From an uncultured cyanobacterium (GTDB lineage: Bacteria; Cyanobacteriota; Cyanobacteriia; Thermosynechococcales; Thermosynechococcaceae), in the NCBI GenBank assembly GCA_937951315.1, contig CALFCG010000184.1:1-36700 (forward strand): DNA of 36,700 nucleotides, in the 5' to 3' direction. Below the pieces are notes generated by a model. The model did no database searches. It saw nothing but the letters and a program-made list of their open reading frames with translations, and was not told where the DNA came from. The translations under genes and the position numbers were made by a program. Of this stretch, positions 19,025 through 29,781 are shown one piece after another. Every line of letters begins with the position of its first letter. Position 1 is the stretch's first letter.

Positions 19025-19867
19025 ATGACTTGCTCCAATCCGCGCTCTATTCCGGTTGCCCTCACAATTGCGGGATCTGATAGCGGGGGCGGAGCCGGTA
19101 TCCAGGCTGACTTGCGGACTTTTGCATTTAATAAAGTGCATGGCACCAGTGCGATTACCTGTATCACAGCTCAGAATACGTTGGCTGTGTCGCGGGTTGA
19201 TGTTTTAGCCCCAGAGGCTGTTATCGCTCAGGTTGAGGCTGTGGCGGCGGATATTGGATTTGATGCGGTCAAAACAGGGATGCTGCCCAATGCTGAGATT
19301 ATTCTGGCTGTCAGTCAAGCGGTGAAGCAACATAAGATCCAGACTCTGGTGGTCGATCCGGTGATGGTGACTCGAACGGGGGCACGGTTAATTGATCAAG
19401 ATGCGATCGCAACCCTCAAACAGCAACTCATCCCCCAAGCTTTCATTCTTACCCCTAACCGCTACGAAGCTGAAATCCTCAGCAACCAATCGATTGAGAC
19501 CTTCGCCGATATGCAAGCCGCTGCCATCGCCATTCATCGCCTTGGCCCTCAAGCGGTTCTGATCAAAGGGGGGGGCTGCACAGGCGACCTGCTGGGCACA
19601 GATATTTGGTTTGACGGACAGCAGATGGACGTTCTGGGTGAGACCTCTATCTTCACCCCAAACACCCACGGTACGGGCTGTACTCTCTCTGCTGCGATCG
19701 CAGCGCAACTTGCTCTTGGACAGGCACCGCTCAGTGCGGTAAAAGCCGCCAAAGATTACGTTACCGAGGCCCTCCGTCAATCCCTAAACATTGGTCAAGG
19801 TCCAGGGCCCGTAGGGCACTGGTTTCCCCTAACGTCAGGGGACCCCTTGCCGCCTGTGGCCGAATAG
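19025..19867 (+). CDS. thiD: hydroxymethylpyrimidine/phosphomethylpyrimidine kinase
   Basis: 280 aa; [70 protein letters not shown]. Confidence 0.95.
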   Translation: MTCSNPRSIPVALTIAGSDSGGGAGIQADLRTFAFNKVHGTSAITCITAQNTLAVSRVDVLAPEAVIAQVEAVAADIGFDAVKTGMLPNAEIILAVSQAVKQHKIQTLVVDPVMVTRTGARLIDQDAIATLKQQLIPQAFILTPNRYEAEILSNQSIETFADMQAAAIAIHRLGPQAVLIKGGGCTGDLLGTDIWFDGQQMDVLGETSIFTPNTHGTGCTLSAAIAAQLALGQAPLSAVKAAKDYVTEALRQSLNIGQGPGPVGHWFPLTSGDPLPPVAE

Positions 19868-19903
19868 GGGAGGATAATCCCATCGCTTACCGGGTCAGGA
19901 TCG

Positions 19904-20431
19904 TTGAACATTGAATGCGACACCCACATTCCCTTCCCTCGCCCCCTTGTTTTTCAAACCTATCGAGATCAGCTGCTCAATCTAATTCCCTATCTGGCTA
20001 ACGTTCGCAATATTGAAATTAAGTCCCGTCGAGAAGTTCAGGGGCAGCTATTTTGTATTAATCATTGGCACGGTGGCGGCGAGATCCCTGCCCTAGCTCG
20101 CAACATTCTCAGCGACGATATGCTCACCTGGACTGAGCATAATATTTGGGATGAAACGGCCTATAGCCTGATCTGGCGTATTGAAACCCATGCCTTCACC
20201 AAAGCCGTTGATTGTGGAGGTGAAAATCACTTTGTTGAAAATGGTAACGGCACAATTGTAGAAAATCGGGGACACCTGGTCATTAATCCACAACAGCTTG
20301 ATGGTATTCCAGAGTTATTGAGGGGACAGGTGGCCAGCGTTGTGGAGAATTTTTTAGCCCAAAAAACGACCCCGAACCTACTCGAAATGGGGCAAGGGGT
20401 CCAGCGGTATTTAGAAACATTGAATGCTTAG
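19904..20431 (+). CDS. conserved hypothetical, SRPBCC/polyketide cyclase-like
   Basis: 175 aa, TTG start; IPFPRPLVFQTYRDQLLNLIPYLANVRNIEI pattern suggests an SRPBCC fold; 36 nt downstream of thiD. Confidence 0.65.
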   Translation: MNIECDTHIPFPRPLVFQTYRDQLLNLIPYLANVRNIEIKSRREVQGQLFCINHWHGGGEIPALARNILSDDMLTWTEHNIWDETAYSLIWRIETHAFTKAVDCGGENHFVENGNGTIVENRGHLVINPQQLDGIPELLRGQVASVVENFLAQKTTPNLLEMGQGVQRYLETLNA

Positions 20432-20457
20432 CCGCATCGAAATCTAGCCTTCAATGT

Positions 20458-21543
20458 CTACTTCCGCTCGGGGTGTTCAGGGGCGCCCTCTCCCATTTTG
20501 TTAATGGCTCGAATCATTTGATAGAGACGGCCATGATTTCGTTGATTGAAATGAAAGACTAATCGAGGTAGATGCTCGGTTGCATCTTGTGTTTGATGCG
20601 GTTGAGGCATCTGACTTTCTTCAGGCAGCGCGACGCTGGTTTTGATCTGACCGGAAACGACAATATCACTGAATTCTTCATTGAGTTTTTGGACCTCAGC
20701 TTCTGTTAAAGCGCGGTTGAGGCGGATCACGAAACGATCGTCCACATAGCGGCTGGAATGGTAGACCCGATAGAAACCAGAAATGGCTGAGCAAGCCGTC
20801 TTTAAATCATCCGTAATGATGTATAAATTTTGATCTTCAGGATTAATCAATTGGCGGTCAGCCAGGTTCTTTTGAATATAGGCATCCCATTCCGTCCAAT
20901 ATGTACCACCCGGCTTATCGATCAGTACCAACGGCATTGGAGCAGATTTGCCTGTTTGGATGAGAGTTAGGCATTCAAATGCTTCATCCTGAGTCCCAAA
21001 CCCCCCAGGAAATAATGCAATTGCATCGGTTTCTCTCAGAAAAAATAACTTTCGAGTGAAGAAATACTTAAAGTCAATGAGCTTATCACTGTGGGTAATA
21101 AATGAGTTGGCTCCCTGCTCAAACGGGAGTTGAATATTGAGACCGAAGGATTTTTCTGCACCTGCGCCCTGATTTCCGGCTTCCATGATGCCGCCACCAG
21201 CCCCTGTCATCACCATGAATCCCTGCGCAACCACACATTGTGCAAAATCTATCGCAAGCTGATACTCGGCGCTACTGGCCGGGATGCGAGCAGAACCAAA
21301 AATCGAAATCTTACGCACATGTCGATAGGGATGGAAGACCTTGAAACCCTCCTCAAGATCCTGAAGTGAAGCACTGAGAATTTTCCAGTCTAGGCGATCG
21401 GTTTGTCCCATGGTCATTTGCAGCACCGTGAGCAATGCCTGATGAATTAAATCACTGTTTTCTTGGTTTGGTAAATCCTCCGCAAGTATTTTCAGATGCT
21501 TATAGAGATCATCAAAATTATTTTCATTAAACAAAGAGGCCAT
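20458..21543 (-). CDS. LOG family protein (TIGR00730-type Rossmann nucleotide-binding)
   Basis: 361 aa; GSARIPASS, MTGAGGGIMEAGNQGA, FFTRKLFFLRETDAIALFPGGFGTQDEAFE (PGGxGTxxE). Confidence 0.88.
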   Translation of the reverse strand: MASLFNENNFDDLYKHLKILAEDLPNQENSDLIHQALLTVLQMTMGQTDRLDWKILSASLQDLEEGFKVFHPYRHVRKISIFGSARIPASSAEYQLAIDFAQCVVAQGFMVMTGAGGGIMEAGNQGAGAEKSFGLNIQLPFEQGANSFITHSDKLIDFKYFFTRKLFFLRETDAIALFPGGFGTQDEAFECLTLIQTGKSAPMPLVLIDKPGGTYWTEWDAYIQKNLADRQLINPEDQNLYIITDDLKTACSAISGFYRVYHSSRYVDDRFVIRLNRALTEAEVQKLNEEFSDIVVSGQIKTSVALPEESQMPQPHQTQDATEHLPRLVFHFNQRNHGRLYQMIRAINKMGEGAPEHPERK

Positions 21544-21657
21544 AGACCCTTAACGCAACCTTATGATTGAACAGATACATGATTCAGCGTTTTCCACACC
21601 CAGCTAAATCAGAATCACCTGCCTATCCTAGCCCAGCCTTTGTCTGACGCCCAAAAT

Positions 21658-21685
21658 AAAGGGAGCCTTAGACAAGACTCCCTTT
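21658..21685 (-). terminator. rho-independent terminator downstream of trxA
   Basis: AAAGGGAGcCTTagacAAGaCTCCCTTT; on the - strand followed by ATTTTG, located 73 nt after the trxA stop. Confidence 0.75.
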
Positions 21686-21757
21686 GCTCTAAAATTTTCT
21701 ACAACTGCCATGAAGGGTTCTGGATCTCTAGAGAACCTAAACCCTCCTAAATACTTC

Positions 21758-22099
21758 TCACGCGCTTAAATATTTTTCAAGCGTTGTTGCTAAGGTCGTT
21801 TTCGGTACTGCGCCCACAACCATATCAACCCGCTGACCGCCTTTGAAAATCATCAAAGTCGGGATACTGCGAATACCATACTGGCTTGCAACCTGAGGAT
21901 TCTCGTCAGTGTTGACTTTGAATACCTGGATCTGGCCTTCGTATTGCTCAGCAATTTCAGCAACAACTGGCCCAACCATGCGACAAGGACCACACCAGGG
22001 AGCCCAAAAGTCTACCAAAACCGGAACATCACAATCGATTACTTTCTCTTTAAATGTATCGTCTGTGACGTCCAAAACTAACTTTGAACCTTCTGCCAT
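21758..22099 (-). CDS. trxA: thioredoxin
   Basis: 113 aa; [63 protein letters not shown]. Confidence 0.97.
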   Translation of the reverse strand: MAEGSKLVLDVTDDTFKEKVIDCDVPVLVDFWAPWCGPCRMVGPVVAEIAEQYEGQIQVFKVNTDENPQVASQYGIRSIPTLMIFKGGQRVDMVVGAVPKTTLATTLEKYLSA

Positions 22100-22194
22100 G
22101 CTTGGAGACCCTTGCGATCATTTTATCTACGATTCCTACGATAGCAGGAACTTCTGCACTTCGATGTAAATTTAGCTATCGAATCCCTAGCAAG

Positions 22195-22268
22195 AGACAA
22201 GAAGCCGCCCGAACATATGCTCAGGCGGAGTGTGGTGTGAGGAGTGAACGGAAACAATTGTCTCCGCA
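22195..22268 (-). ncRNA. yfr1: Yfr1 cyanobacterial small RNA
   Basis: - strand: 5' hairpin CGGAGACAAUUGUUUCCG, unpaired UUCACUCCUCACACCACA carrying the ACUCCUCACAC motif (22235-22245), then terminator hairpin CCGCCUGAGCA-UA-UGUUCGGGCGG (22205-22228) and CUUCUUGUCUC tail; located between guaB3 and trxA. Confidence 0.92.
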
Positions 22269-22358
22269 CATATCTATTGTATGCAAGTCAACTCCGTTTG
22301 CCACGTCTTTCGCCGTAAAGTCCTGTGACAACCTTTTTGAGAGAGCAGCAGCCAGGTG

Positions 22359-23522
22359 CTATTTTCCCATTCCGAGGTGTTGCGCTTTTTGATAGACCTT
22401 ACCTTCTGTTAATAGTGAAGGGGCAATGACCACATCAACCTGCTGCATCTCTTTGATATCCTTTGCTCCCAAGGTTCCCATACTGGTTTGCAGGGACCCT
22501 AAGAAATTATGGGTTCCATCATCGAGCTGGGCCGGTCCCTTAAGAATCTGTTCTAAAGTACCTGTGGTGCCCACACGAATTCGCGTTCCCCTTGGTAGCA
22601 CTGGGCTGGGTGTTGCCATGCCCCAGTGAAAGCCTCGACCCGGGGCTTCGCTGGCCCGAGCAAAAGGAGAGCCCATCATGACGGCATCAGCTCCGCAGGC
22701 AATACATTTGCAGACATCACCGCCTGTGACTAAGCCACCGTCGGCAATTATAGGGATGTATTGACCACTTTCCTGATAGAAGTCATCGCGGGCTGCAGCA
22801 CAGTCTGAAATCGCGGTGGCTTGGGGTACACCTACGCCCAAAACCCCCCGTGATGTACAGGCAGCTCCTGGACCAATGCCGACCATGATGCCTGCAGCAC
22901 CGGCTTTAAGAAGCTGAAGGGTGACTTCATAGGTGACACAGTTGCCCATGATGACCGGGATGGGCGTGTCTTGGCAAAAGTTTGCTAAATCGAGGGGCGT
23001 CACTGATTCGGGTGATAGATGAGCTGTTGAAACCACGGTGCCTTGGACAAAAAATAAGTCAGCGCCGGCCTCAGCGGCAACTAGTCCATATTTACTGGCT
23101 GCAACAGGGGTGCCGCTCACCGCTGCAATACCACCCTGCTGTTTGATTTCTTGGACGCGCTGACGCACTAGCTCTGGCTTGATGGGCTCCGCATAGAGCT
23201 TTTGCATCAATGTCACAAAGCCGGTGACCTCGACCTGGGCAATTTGATCAAGAATCGGCTCTGGGTCTGTGTAGCGAGTTTGGATGCCTTCTAGGTTAAG
23301 GACACCCAATGCACCAAGTTGAGATAGCTGAACAGCCATCTTGACATCGATAACTCCATCCATTGCGCTGGCAATAATGGGAATGTCTCGACGAATTCCA
23401 CCGATTTCCCAGTGGGTATCCGCTAAGCGCGGATCCAATGTTCGTTGTCCTGGAACCAGAGCAATCTCGTCCATGCCATAGGCACGGCGCGCGATTTTAC
23501 TCCGACCAATTTGAATATCCAC
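22359..23522 (-). CDS. guaB3: GuaB3 family IMP dehydrogenase-related protein
   Basis: 387 aa without CBS domains; [23 protein letters not shown], catalytic-loop motif [55 protein letters not shown]. Confidence 0.9.
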   Translation of the reverse strand: MDIQIGRSKIARRAYGMDEIALVPGQRTLDPRLADTHWEIGGIRRDIPIIASAMDGVIDVKMAVQLSQLGALGVLNLEGIQTRYTDPEPILDQIAQVEVTGFVTLMQKLYAEPIKPELVRQRVQEIKQQGGIAAVSGTPVAASKYGLVAAEAGADLFFVQGTVVSTAHLSPESVTPLDLANFCQDTPIPVIMGNCVTYEVTLQLLKAGAAGIMVGIGPGAACTSRGVLGVGVPQATAISDCAAARDDFYQESGQYIPIIADGGLVTGGDVCKCIACGADAVMMGSPFARASEAPGRGFHWGMATPSPVLPRGTRIRVGTTGTLEQILKGPAQLDDGTHNFLGSLQTSMGTLGAKDIKEMQQVDVVIAPSLLTEGKVYQKAQHLGMGK

Positions 23523-23627
23523 TCTCTATTCCCCTTCCAGAACCATTTAGCTAGACTAGCAAAGCCCAAAATGCCCTGTCAAAGGGAGATGCATCGAGCA
23601 GCAATTACTGAATATATCGTCGTTCAC

Positions 23628-24626
23628 TTACTCGTCCCCGGCAGGACGAGTCTGTCGCTTGATAGGACGTTCAACGATTCGCGGCCCTTTCTTGGGGGCT
23701 GCAACTGGTTTACTGGGGCCTGACCGAGCCCCGTCTGATTTCTTCTTGGGATGGGGAGACCCTGATTTTTTGCGCTTTTTCAGGGGGACCATGGCGACTG
23801 AAGTGCCTTTGGTAATTGCGAGGGCATTTCCCTGGCGTTGGACTTGTAAATCCCAGAAATATCCGATGGGTTGTCCTTCAAGGGTACCGAGTAACTTGAG
23901 TTTAAAGTCTTTGGGGCGATCTGAGCTTTTCCGGGGTGCCTGCTGAATTTTGACCAAAACAAACTGCTTCTCAGGTGAGTGAAAGACTACCTGGCCCCGC
24001 ACAGAGAAATAGCCATCTTGGAGAGGTGCCGTTAGACCACCAGGGTTAACCTGAGCTGCTTCTGATTTCTCTTCATCCGAGTCTTCATCTTCTGCGCCAA
24101 ATCCATCATCTGACCAGACTCCTACAATTTGGACATGCAAAGTCTCTTGTTTATCCCGGGTTCTAGGATAAACAACCCAAAGGTAAGGTTGCTCAAGTTC
24201 AAGATACTTTTTAACGAGGCTCATGACCTGCCCTAGAAGAACAGCGTCTAGGTGGGTTCCATCTTCAGTGACGAGGGTACCTCGGTTGAACTGTTCCTCG
24301 GATGGCTGGTAAACGCCCCGAACGAGTCCAATGGCCCTGTATTGCATGGGCTCACTGGGAGAAGGAATAGGCTGCTGTGAGCTCAAGTCGGTGTCAGAGC
24401 TATCGGTTGGGGGTGGGGTTACTTCTGCTGGTATCTCAGGTTCCGGCTCAGGTTTCGGTTCTGGTGGTGCAGGTCGGCGGGGGCGGTGGAGCAGAATATC
24501 GCTCGCTGTGTGTCCTTTCGAGCCACCTGTCTTTTTCGCATCCGGTGCCTGCGGGGACACTGCACTGGAACGGTCCTTCTGTGAAGGATCAGTAAATTTC
24601 GAAGACTGTTCGCGGGAGGAACTCAT
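23628..24626 (-). CDS. conserved hypothetical protein with Pro/acidic linkers and basic C-terminal tail
   Basis: 332 aa; central globular region (MQYRAIGLVRGVYQPSEEQFNRGTLVTEDG...) flanked by low-complexity PEPKPEPEPE and KKRKKSGSPHPKKKSD segments. Confidence 0.75.
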   Translation of the reverse strand: MSSSREQSSKFTDPSQKDRSSAVSPQAPDAKKTGGSKGHTASDILLHRPRRPAPPEPKPEPEPEIPAEVTPPPTDSSDTDLSSQQPIPSPSEPMQYRAIGLVRGVYQPSEEQFNRGTLVTEDGTHLDAVLLGQVMSLVKKYLELEQPYLWVVYPRTRDKQETLHVQIVGVWSDDGFGAEDEDSDEEKSEAAQVNPGGLTAPLQDGYFSVRGQVVFHSPEKQFVLVKIQQAPRKSSDRPKDFKLKLLGTLEGQPIGYFWDLQVQRQGNALAITKGTSVAMVPLKKRKKSGSPHPKKKSDGARSGPSKPVAAPKKGPRIVERPIKRQTRPAGDE

Positions 24627-24873
24627 AGGTATTGCAGACTGATCAACCGGACTATTGCATGGGCTTGTCGGAGGTTTGTTTTACCATCCTAACTGGGGAA
24701 CAGCTAAAACACTAACCTGAAATTCGAGACATGGCTCGATAATATTGTTTTGAATTTGAGGTGACGTTTGTCATTTCTTGGCATGATGAGTCATTGTAAT
24801 TGATGCGATGATGCAAGGACAGGATTGAGATATCTCCTGCCAGAAGCGAGGTTAAAACCGATTCTAAAATAGA

Positions 24874-25863
24874 TTATCCGTTTTCCAGAGCTTCTCCGAC
24901 CGAAACATGTAAGCCGTTTGCAAAGTCCCAGCCTGACTGACGTTTTTTCCCAGATAGCTGTACTGATTCCAGGCAAAGATACCCTTTTCCAGTTTGGACA
25001 ACGGGGCCTTTGTTTTTGACAATGGATACAATGGTGCCTGGTTTTTGGTGCTCTGTGGGCTCAGGTATTGGAATCGCGTCACTTACCTTTGAAAATGATT
25101 TTTCTTCATCTAAAGGGACTGTTGCGATGACTTTGAGGGGGCGTCCCCGAAAGCTAGCGATGCAAGAAGGGAAGAAGCCTCGAACCTGATTATGCAGAGT
25201 GAGTCCAGAGTTAGCCCAGTCTAATTGGTAATCCTCTTTCTTGATCAGGCGTGCATGGGTTGCTTGCGTTTCATCTTGAGGAATGGGAGTAATTTTATTT
25301 TGTTCTAATTGGATCAATGTTTCTATAAGTAGGTCTCCAGATTTTTGTGCGAGTCGGTCTGCGAGTTCATGGGCATTCTCGTGGAGATCGATGTCAACTG
25401 TTGCTTTCAGCAACATATGCCCTGTATCCATGCCTGCGTCCATGAGCATTGTGGTCAACCCTGTTTTTTTCTGGCCGTCACGTATTGACCATTGAATGGG
25501 AGCCGCTCCCCGATAAGCCGGGAGCAGTGAGCCATGGCTGTTGATGCAGCCAAGGCGTGGCATAGATAATATTTCTGGGGATAAGAGTTGACCATAGGCA
25601 ACAACTACGAAAGCGTCAGCTTGTTGCGATCGCAACTCCGCCAATGTCTTTGCATCTTTCTTCACAGAATGTGGCTGCCATACTGGCAAGCCGTATTCTA
25701 GAGCCTTTGCTTTTACTGCGGAAGGAATCAACTGCTTGCCTCGGCCTCGTCGTCGATCCGGTTGTGTGACCACCCCTAAGACCTCAAAAGCGGAATCATT
25801 AACCAAACGCATTAGACTGGGCACCGCAAACTGAGGTGTTCCCCAGAAAACAAGCTTAATCAC
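24874..25863 (-). CDS. fmt: methionyl-tRNA formyltransferase
   Basis: 329 aa; [77 protein letters not shown]. Confidence 0.97.
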   Translation of the reverse strand: MIKLVFWGTPQFAVPSLMRLVNDSAFEVLGVVTQPDRRRGRGKQLIPSAVKAKALEYGLPVWQPHSVKKDAKTLAELRSQQADAFVVVAYGQLLSPEILSMPRLGCINSHGSLLPAYRGAAPIQWSIRDGQKKTGLTTMLMDAGMDTGHMLLKATVDIDLHENAHELADRLAQKSGDLLIETLIQLEQNKITPIPQDETQATHARLIKKEDYQLDWANSGLTLHNQVRGFFPSCIASFRGRPLKVIATVPLDEEKSFSKVSDAIPIPEPTEHQKPGTIVSIVKNKGPVVQTGKGYLCLESVQLSGKKRQSGWDFANGLHVSVGEALENG

Positions 25864-25926
25864 ACCGCTATATCCCTCGAAAGCTTCTGCAAAGCGTATT
25901 ATAAATATTTTTCAGACAGATGTGAC

Positions 25927-26721
25927 TTAAGCCTCGCTCGCCTCAGAGGTCTCGTCAACCCCCTTGAGTAGCTGTCGTAAAGTCGTCAATCCCTTCTTTA
26001 CCTGTCGCGAAACTGTAACTGCACTGATGCCCAAGCGCTCTGCCGTTTCTTTCTGCGTCAAATCATAGAGGAAAACAAATTCTAGAACTTGGGACGTTCT
26101 CTTCTCCAGTTTTGCCAGGGCCTGCTGGACCCGAATTTGATCTTCTTGAGCCAATTGAAAACTTCTATGGTGGCCATCTGTTAGTAAATCGCCCAGGGTT
26201 GACTCACTCTCAGCCTGTTGAATAGGAGTATCTAAACTGAGGGGAGAGCGATTAGACATCGCTACTTTAACCTCTTGCCACTCCGTTTCTGAGACCCCTA
26301 AAGCTTCGATAACCTCCGCTTCTGTGGGTTGCCGCCGGAGTTCATCTCTCATCTGGTGTGTGACCTGAGCTGCCTGTCTTTGGAGATCCTGCCAGCGGCG
26401 TGGAATCCTAACCTGAGGACTTTTATCACGAAGGTAGTGTTGAATTTCGCCTCGAATGTAGGGAACGGCAAAAGAACTGAACGCCCTGCCTTTCGTCAGA
26501 TCAAAACGCTCAATGGCTTGGATCAGACCAAAGCAGCCCACCTGTAGCAAATCCTCGAAACTTTCCCCCGAATTATTCACCCATCGGTGAGCTTCCTTAC
26601 GCACCAGTCCCAAATTCATTTGGACCAACTGATTTCGTATGGTTGTGCTTGGATTAGATTGATAGCCCTGCAGAAGTTGTAAACTTTCACTCTTAAGCTC
26701 TTGGGTGCAGGTTGAAAGCAT
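25927..26721 (-). CDS. sigF: RNA polymerase sigma factor, SigF/SigB-type group 3
   Basis: 264 aa; region 2 NLGLVRKEAHRW...FEDLLQVGCFGLIQAIERFDLTKGRAFSSFAVPYIRGEIQHYLRDK; region 4 LTQKETAERLGISAVTVSRQVKKGL. Confidence 0.85.
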   Translation of the reverse strand: MLSTCTQELKSESLQLLQGYQSNPSTTIRNQLVQMNLGLVRKEAHRWVNNSGESFEDLLQVGCFGLIQAIERFDLTKGRAFSSFAVPYIRGEIQHYLRDKSPQVRIPRRWQDLQRQAAQVTHQMRDELRRQPTEAEVIEALGVSETEWQEVKVAMSNRSPLSLDTPIQQAESESTLGDLLTDGHHRSFQLAQEDQIRVQQALAKLEKRTSQVLEFVFLYDLTQKETAERLGISAVTVSRQVKKGLTTLRQLLKGVDETSEASEA

Positions 26722-26916
26722 GGGTGTAAGTGATAGATGAACTGAGTCGAGAATTTTTGTAGCGAGAGGTCTTACCGATCACGTCTACTTATCGATATAA
26801 CCTTCTCTAAGGTTAGAAATCTCAGCCACAATAAACATCAGCAAAATTACTGATTTCTCGATTTAAGTCAGCACACTGAACCTTTCAAGCCGTATTGCTC
26901 CACTGTCAAATATAAA

Positions 26917-26954
26917 AAAACGACTGGGAGACTTCAAACTCTCCCAGTCGTTTT
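26917..26954 (-). terminator. rho-independent terminator of psbO
   Basis: 15-bp perfect stem AAAACGACTGGGAGA / TCTCCCAGTCGTTTT with 8-nt loop, U-tract on the - strand. Confidence 0.9.
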
Positions 26955-26987
26955 CTAAGAATGAAACTATAAACCAAAGTGTCTGAT

Positions 26988-27791
26988 TTACTCTACTCGG
27001 CCGTAAACAATACCTTCAATTCTGACTTCAAGTGGGTCAACGGCACCCAGGTCAGAGTCAGCAAACTGTTCACTTGCAAAGGTTCCTGTAAACTCACCCG
27101 TTTGGCTATCCACCGCAGAGATATTGAGTGCAAGATCACCCTTTGAAACATCAAAGCGCTTGGCGTTGGCTCGATTTAGTTCATCGTCATCAGCAGCGGC
27201 AGGTCTCGCAACTGCATTATCATAACCAGCTGCAACACCGCGTCCCTTGGGATCTAGGAAGTTAGAGGTCCGATAAGAAGGAACTGTGTACTGACCTTCG
27301 AAGGACGTGCCTGGCTCAATAGAGCTGCCCTCTGCTGTTGCTACTAACTCCTTGAGTGTGAAGAGCATGGGCACACGCTCACCATTAGGGATCTGGACCG
27401 TGATGGGCTGAAAATCAATTCCGTCTGTCTCGTTGAAAGTTAGACCATTAGCACTTGAAGATAATGGACCCGACATTGACTCTAGGGTGGTGGTGAAGCG
27501 AGTCATAACATTTGCCGGTACAAACTCGGCCTCTCTGCGAGAATTCTTAGGTTCCTCTTTGACAAAGAAAGTTGTTGGGTGCATGCACAGATCAACAATA
27601 GATTGGCCCGAACTCACTGAAATTGAGCCACTAGTACCACCTACCAAACCGGGACAGTTATCGGCAAGGCCAGTGTTTTTGACTTGGTCGTAGGTCAGAC
27701 CAGCCGGGGTAACAGCTAAAGCGGTCTGAGTAGCTGCAAACATCCCCAAACAAACTGCAAAGAATGCAACAATTAAAGCGCGAAATCTCAT
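26988..27791 (-). CDS. psbO: photosystem II manganese-stabilizing protein PsbO
   Basis: 267 aa; signal peptide MRFRALIVAFFAVCLGMFAATQTALA, LTYDQVKNTGLADNCPGL, two conserved Cys (DNCP, DLCMHPT), KRFDVSKGDLALNISAVDSQTGEFTGTFASEQ. Confidence 0.97.
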   Translation of the reverse strand: MRFRALIVAFFAVCLGMFAATQTALAVTPAGLTYDQVKNTGLADNCPGLVGGTSGSISVSSGQSIVDLCMHPTTFFVKEEPKNSRREAEFVPANVMTRFTTTLESMSGPLSSSANGLTFNETDGIDFQPITVQIPNGERVPMLFTLKELVATAEGSSIEPGTSFEGQYTVPSYRTSNFLDPKGRGVAAGYDNAVARPAAADDDELNRANAKRFDVSKGDLALNISAVDSQTGEFTGTFASEQFADSDLGAVDPLEVRIEGIVYGRVE

Positions 27792-28325
27792 TGATTACCC
27801 TCAGTATCAAAAGTATGTAAATGTCTAGTACCAGCTTCGAGAGGGGCACCCCTACAGCAACCTGATATTAGAAGAAGTTCAGCCTTCAACCCAATAATAA
27901 TTTCTATCGGTATGGCACATTACAGGTACTACAAAATAAATGCAACCACCGGCGACAAGCGTTACGCTTCGCAGCAGAGTTGTACCAATACGATGGCCTT
28001 TGACCGGCTCTTGACCATCGCGAAAGAGATTCGCGAATTCATCACTTTGACTTTTTTGTAAAACACCAAAGGGTAAAAGGCATTCACGCAAAGGACAAAG
28101 CAAGAGTCGCTCTCTCTTAAAGCATTGTACACGGGGTTGTCGCCTTTACCGTGACTGGGTCTAGAAAACCAATATCTAAGCCCATTCGTGCAGCTTCTCT
28201 AATGGGTTTTTATAACTTTACGTAACTTAATAAAGCGTGAATTATTGCTGCTTTGTGAGAGCTTTCTTTGTGATTTCAGAAGATTGTTGAGGGGGCTGAT
28301 TTATGTATGTTGCTCATGTGCTCAT

Positions 28326-29258
28326 TTATTCCAGTGGAATCGCGAAAATCCAGTCCTTGTGCTCCAAGGTCCGATTTTCAGTTATGGCGGTTAAGGTATC
28401 CCTTAGCTTTTGAGTGATGGGCTTGGTTTTTGGTAGCGTGAAGTTCTCGATACGCTTCACGGGGGTTACCTTTGCTGCTGTCCCGCTGAGGAAAACTTCA
28501 TCTGCAATGAATAGTTCTGACTTGTCGATTGGACGCTCTACGACCTCTAAGCCCATGTCATGAGCGAGTTGAATGATGCTATCGCGAGTAATTCCCTCCA
28601 AGATATCTTGATCGGTGGGAGGGGTGAAAATCTGTCCCCGCCTAATCACAAAAATGTTCATGCCCGAGGCTTCGCTGACCTTGCCTTGGGTGTTCATTAA
28701 AATCGCTTCATCAAACCCTGACTCCACGGCCTCTGTTTTAGCCAACGATGATGTAATGTAAGCGCCACTGATTTTGCCGCGAAGGGGCAGGCTGCGATCT
28801 TCCTGCCGCAACCAAGAGCTAATGCGGCAGCTCACACCGTCGGGTGATAAATAGTCTCCTAGCTCAATCCCATATATGAAGAAGCTTTTATCTATTTTGT
28901 GTAACCTTGGAGCAATCCCTAGATCAGAGGTGTAGACAAAGGGACGAATGTAGAAGGGGGATTGAGGCCTATTGTGGCGGACAAACTCCGTAATTGCGCT
29001 TTGGATTTTTGCTGCGGATAAATCGTAATGGAGAAACTTTGCACTTTGACTCAGTCGTTGACAATGACGATCCAGTCTGAAAAGTAATATTTGCTGTGGA
29101 TTTTGCGGATCCGGAAGACCTCGCATTCCTCCAAAAGCACCTGTCCCATAATGTAGTGCATGGGTTGCGATTGAGATGTTGGCCTCCGCAAACGGAACAA
29201 ACTGTTCTTGAAAGTAGGCGATGGGGAGGAAATTATCCATAAATCGTAAGAGTGGCAA
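28326..29258 (-). CDS. ilvE: branched-chain amino acid aminotransferase
   Basis: 310 aa; SIATHALHYGTGAFGGMRG, ISGAYITSSLAKTEAVESGFDEAILMNTQGKVSEASGMNIFVIRRG, ITRDSIIQLA. The true start may be the internal ATG (MDNFLPIAYF). Confidence 0.92.
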   Translation of the reverse strand: MPLLRFMDNFLPIAYFQEQFVPFAEANISIATHALHYGTGAFGGMRGLPDPQNPQQILLFRLDRHCQRLSQSAKFLHYDLSAAKIQSAITEFVRHNRPQSPFYIRPFVYTSDLGIAPRLHKIDKSFFIYGIELGDYLSPDGVSCRISSWLRQEDRSLPLRGKISGAYITSSLAKTEAVESGFDEAILMNTQGKVSEASGMNIFVIRRGQIFTPPTDQDILEGITRDSIIQLAHDMGLEVVERPIDKSELFIADEVFLSGTAAKVTPVKRIENFTLPKTKPITQKLRDTLTAITENRTLEHKDWIFAIPLE

Positions 29259-29781
29259 TGGGCTGTTCTCAGCCTATTGGACGGTAGTGGTGATGGCAAC
29301 CAAAATAGAACTTAATGACATTTAGACGAAGGCTACCGTAGAGCATTGCCTTGACGCTGTTCTGGTTTCTGCGGTGTCATCGCCTCCTGTAGACTGCGAC
29401 TGGTGTCTTCGCCTATGGACTGAAGCTGAGAGGTTGATCCGCAACAAGATTTCTAGGAAGGCTGACCTTGATGTTTTGCTTTGGTTGCAATGGAATATGT
29501 TTGCTGATTTCAGGCCGATTGTTTGCGCTGTGTTTTAAACACTCGTACTTAAGCAACAGCATTCTAAGGGGCGGTTTTGCTTGAGAGATTATTTGAACTG
29601 AGCTGCTTCTAGAAGCCAAGATGTGAGCCTTGTTGGCAGGAGTGTGGCTTACGTTCTGATTCAAAAGAATGATTTGTATTTCAAAGACCCTAAATGCTTA
29701 TACTGGACGTCTTTTTGGGCATCTTAGAGCAAGAGGGATGAATCTGTCATTGCTATATCAACCTTACTTGCTCATGGGAAC

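Noticed and set aside
19828-19842. CCCCTAACGTCAGGGG hairpin near the thiD stop
   Set aside because: Short stem inside the coding sequence with no U-tract; not a convincing terminator.
27879-28103. 74-aa - strand ORF upstream of psbO
   Set aside because: No domain recognised and it overlaps inverted repeats; kept only as part of the structured-gap observation.
29413-29664. 83-aa - strand ORF between ilvE and the FHA protein
   Set aside because: No family similarity, no supporting signals.
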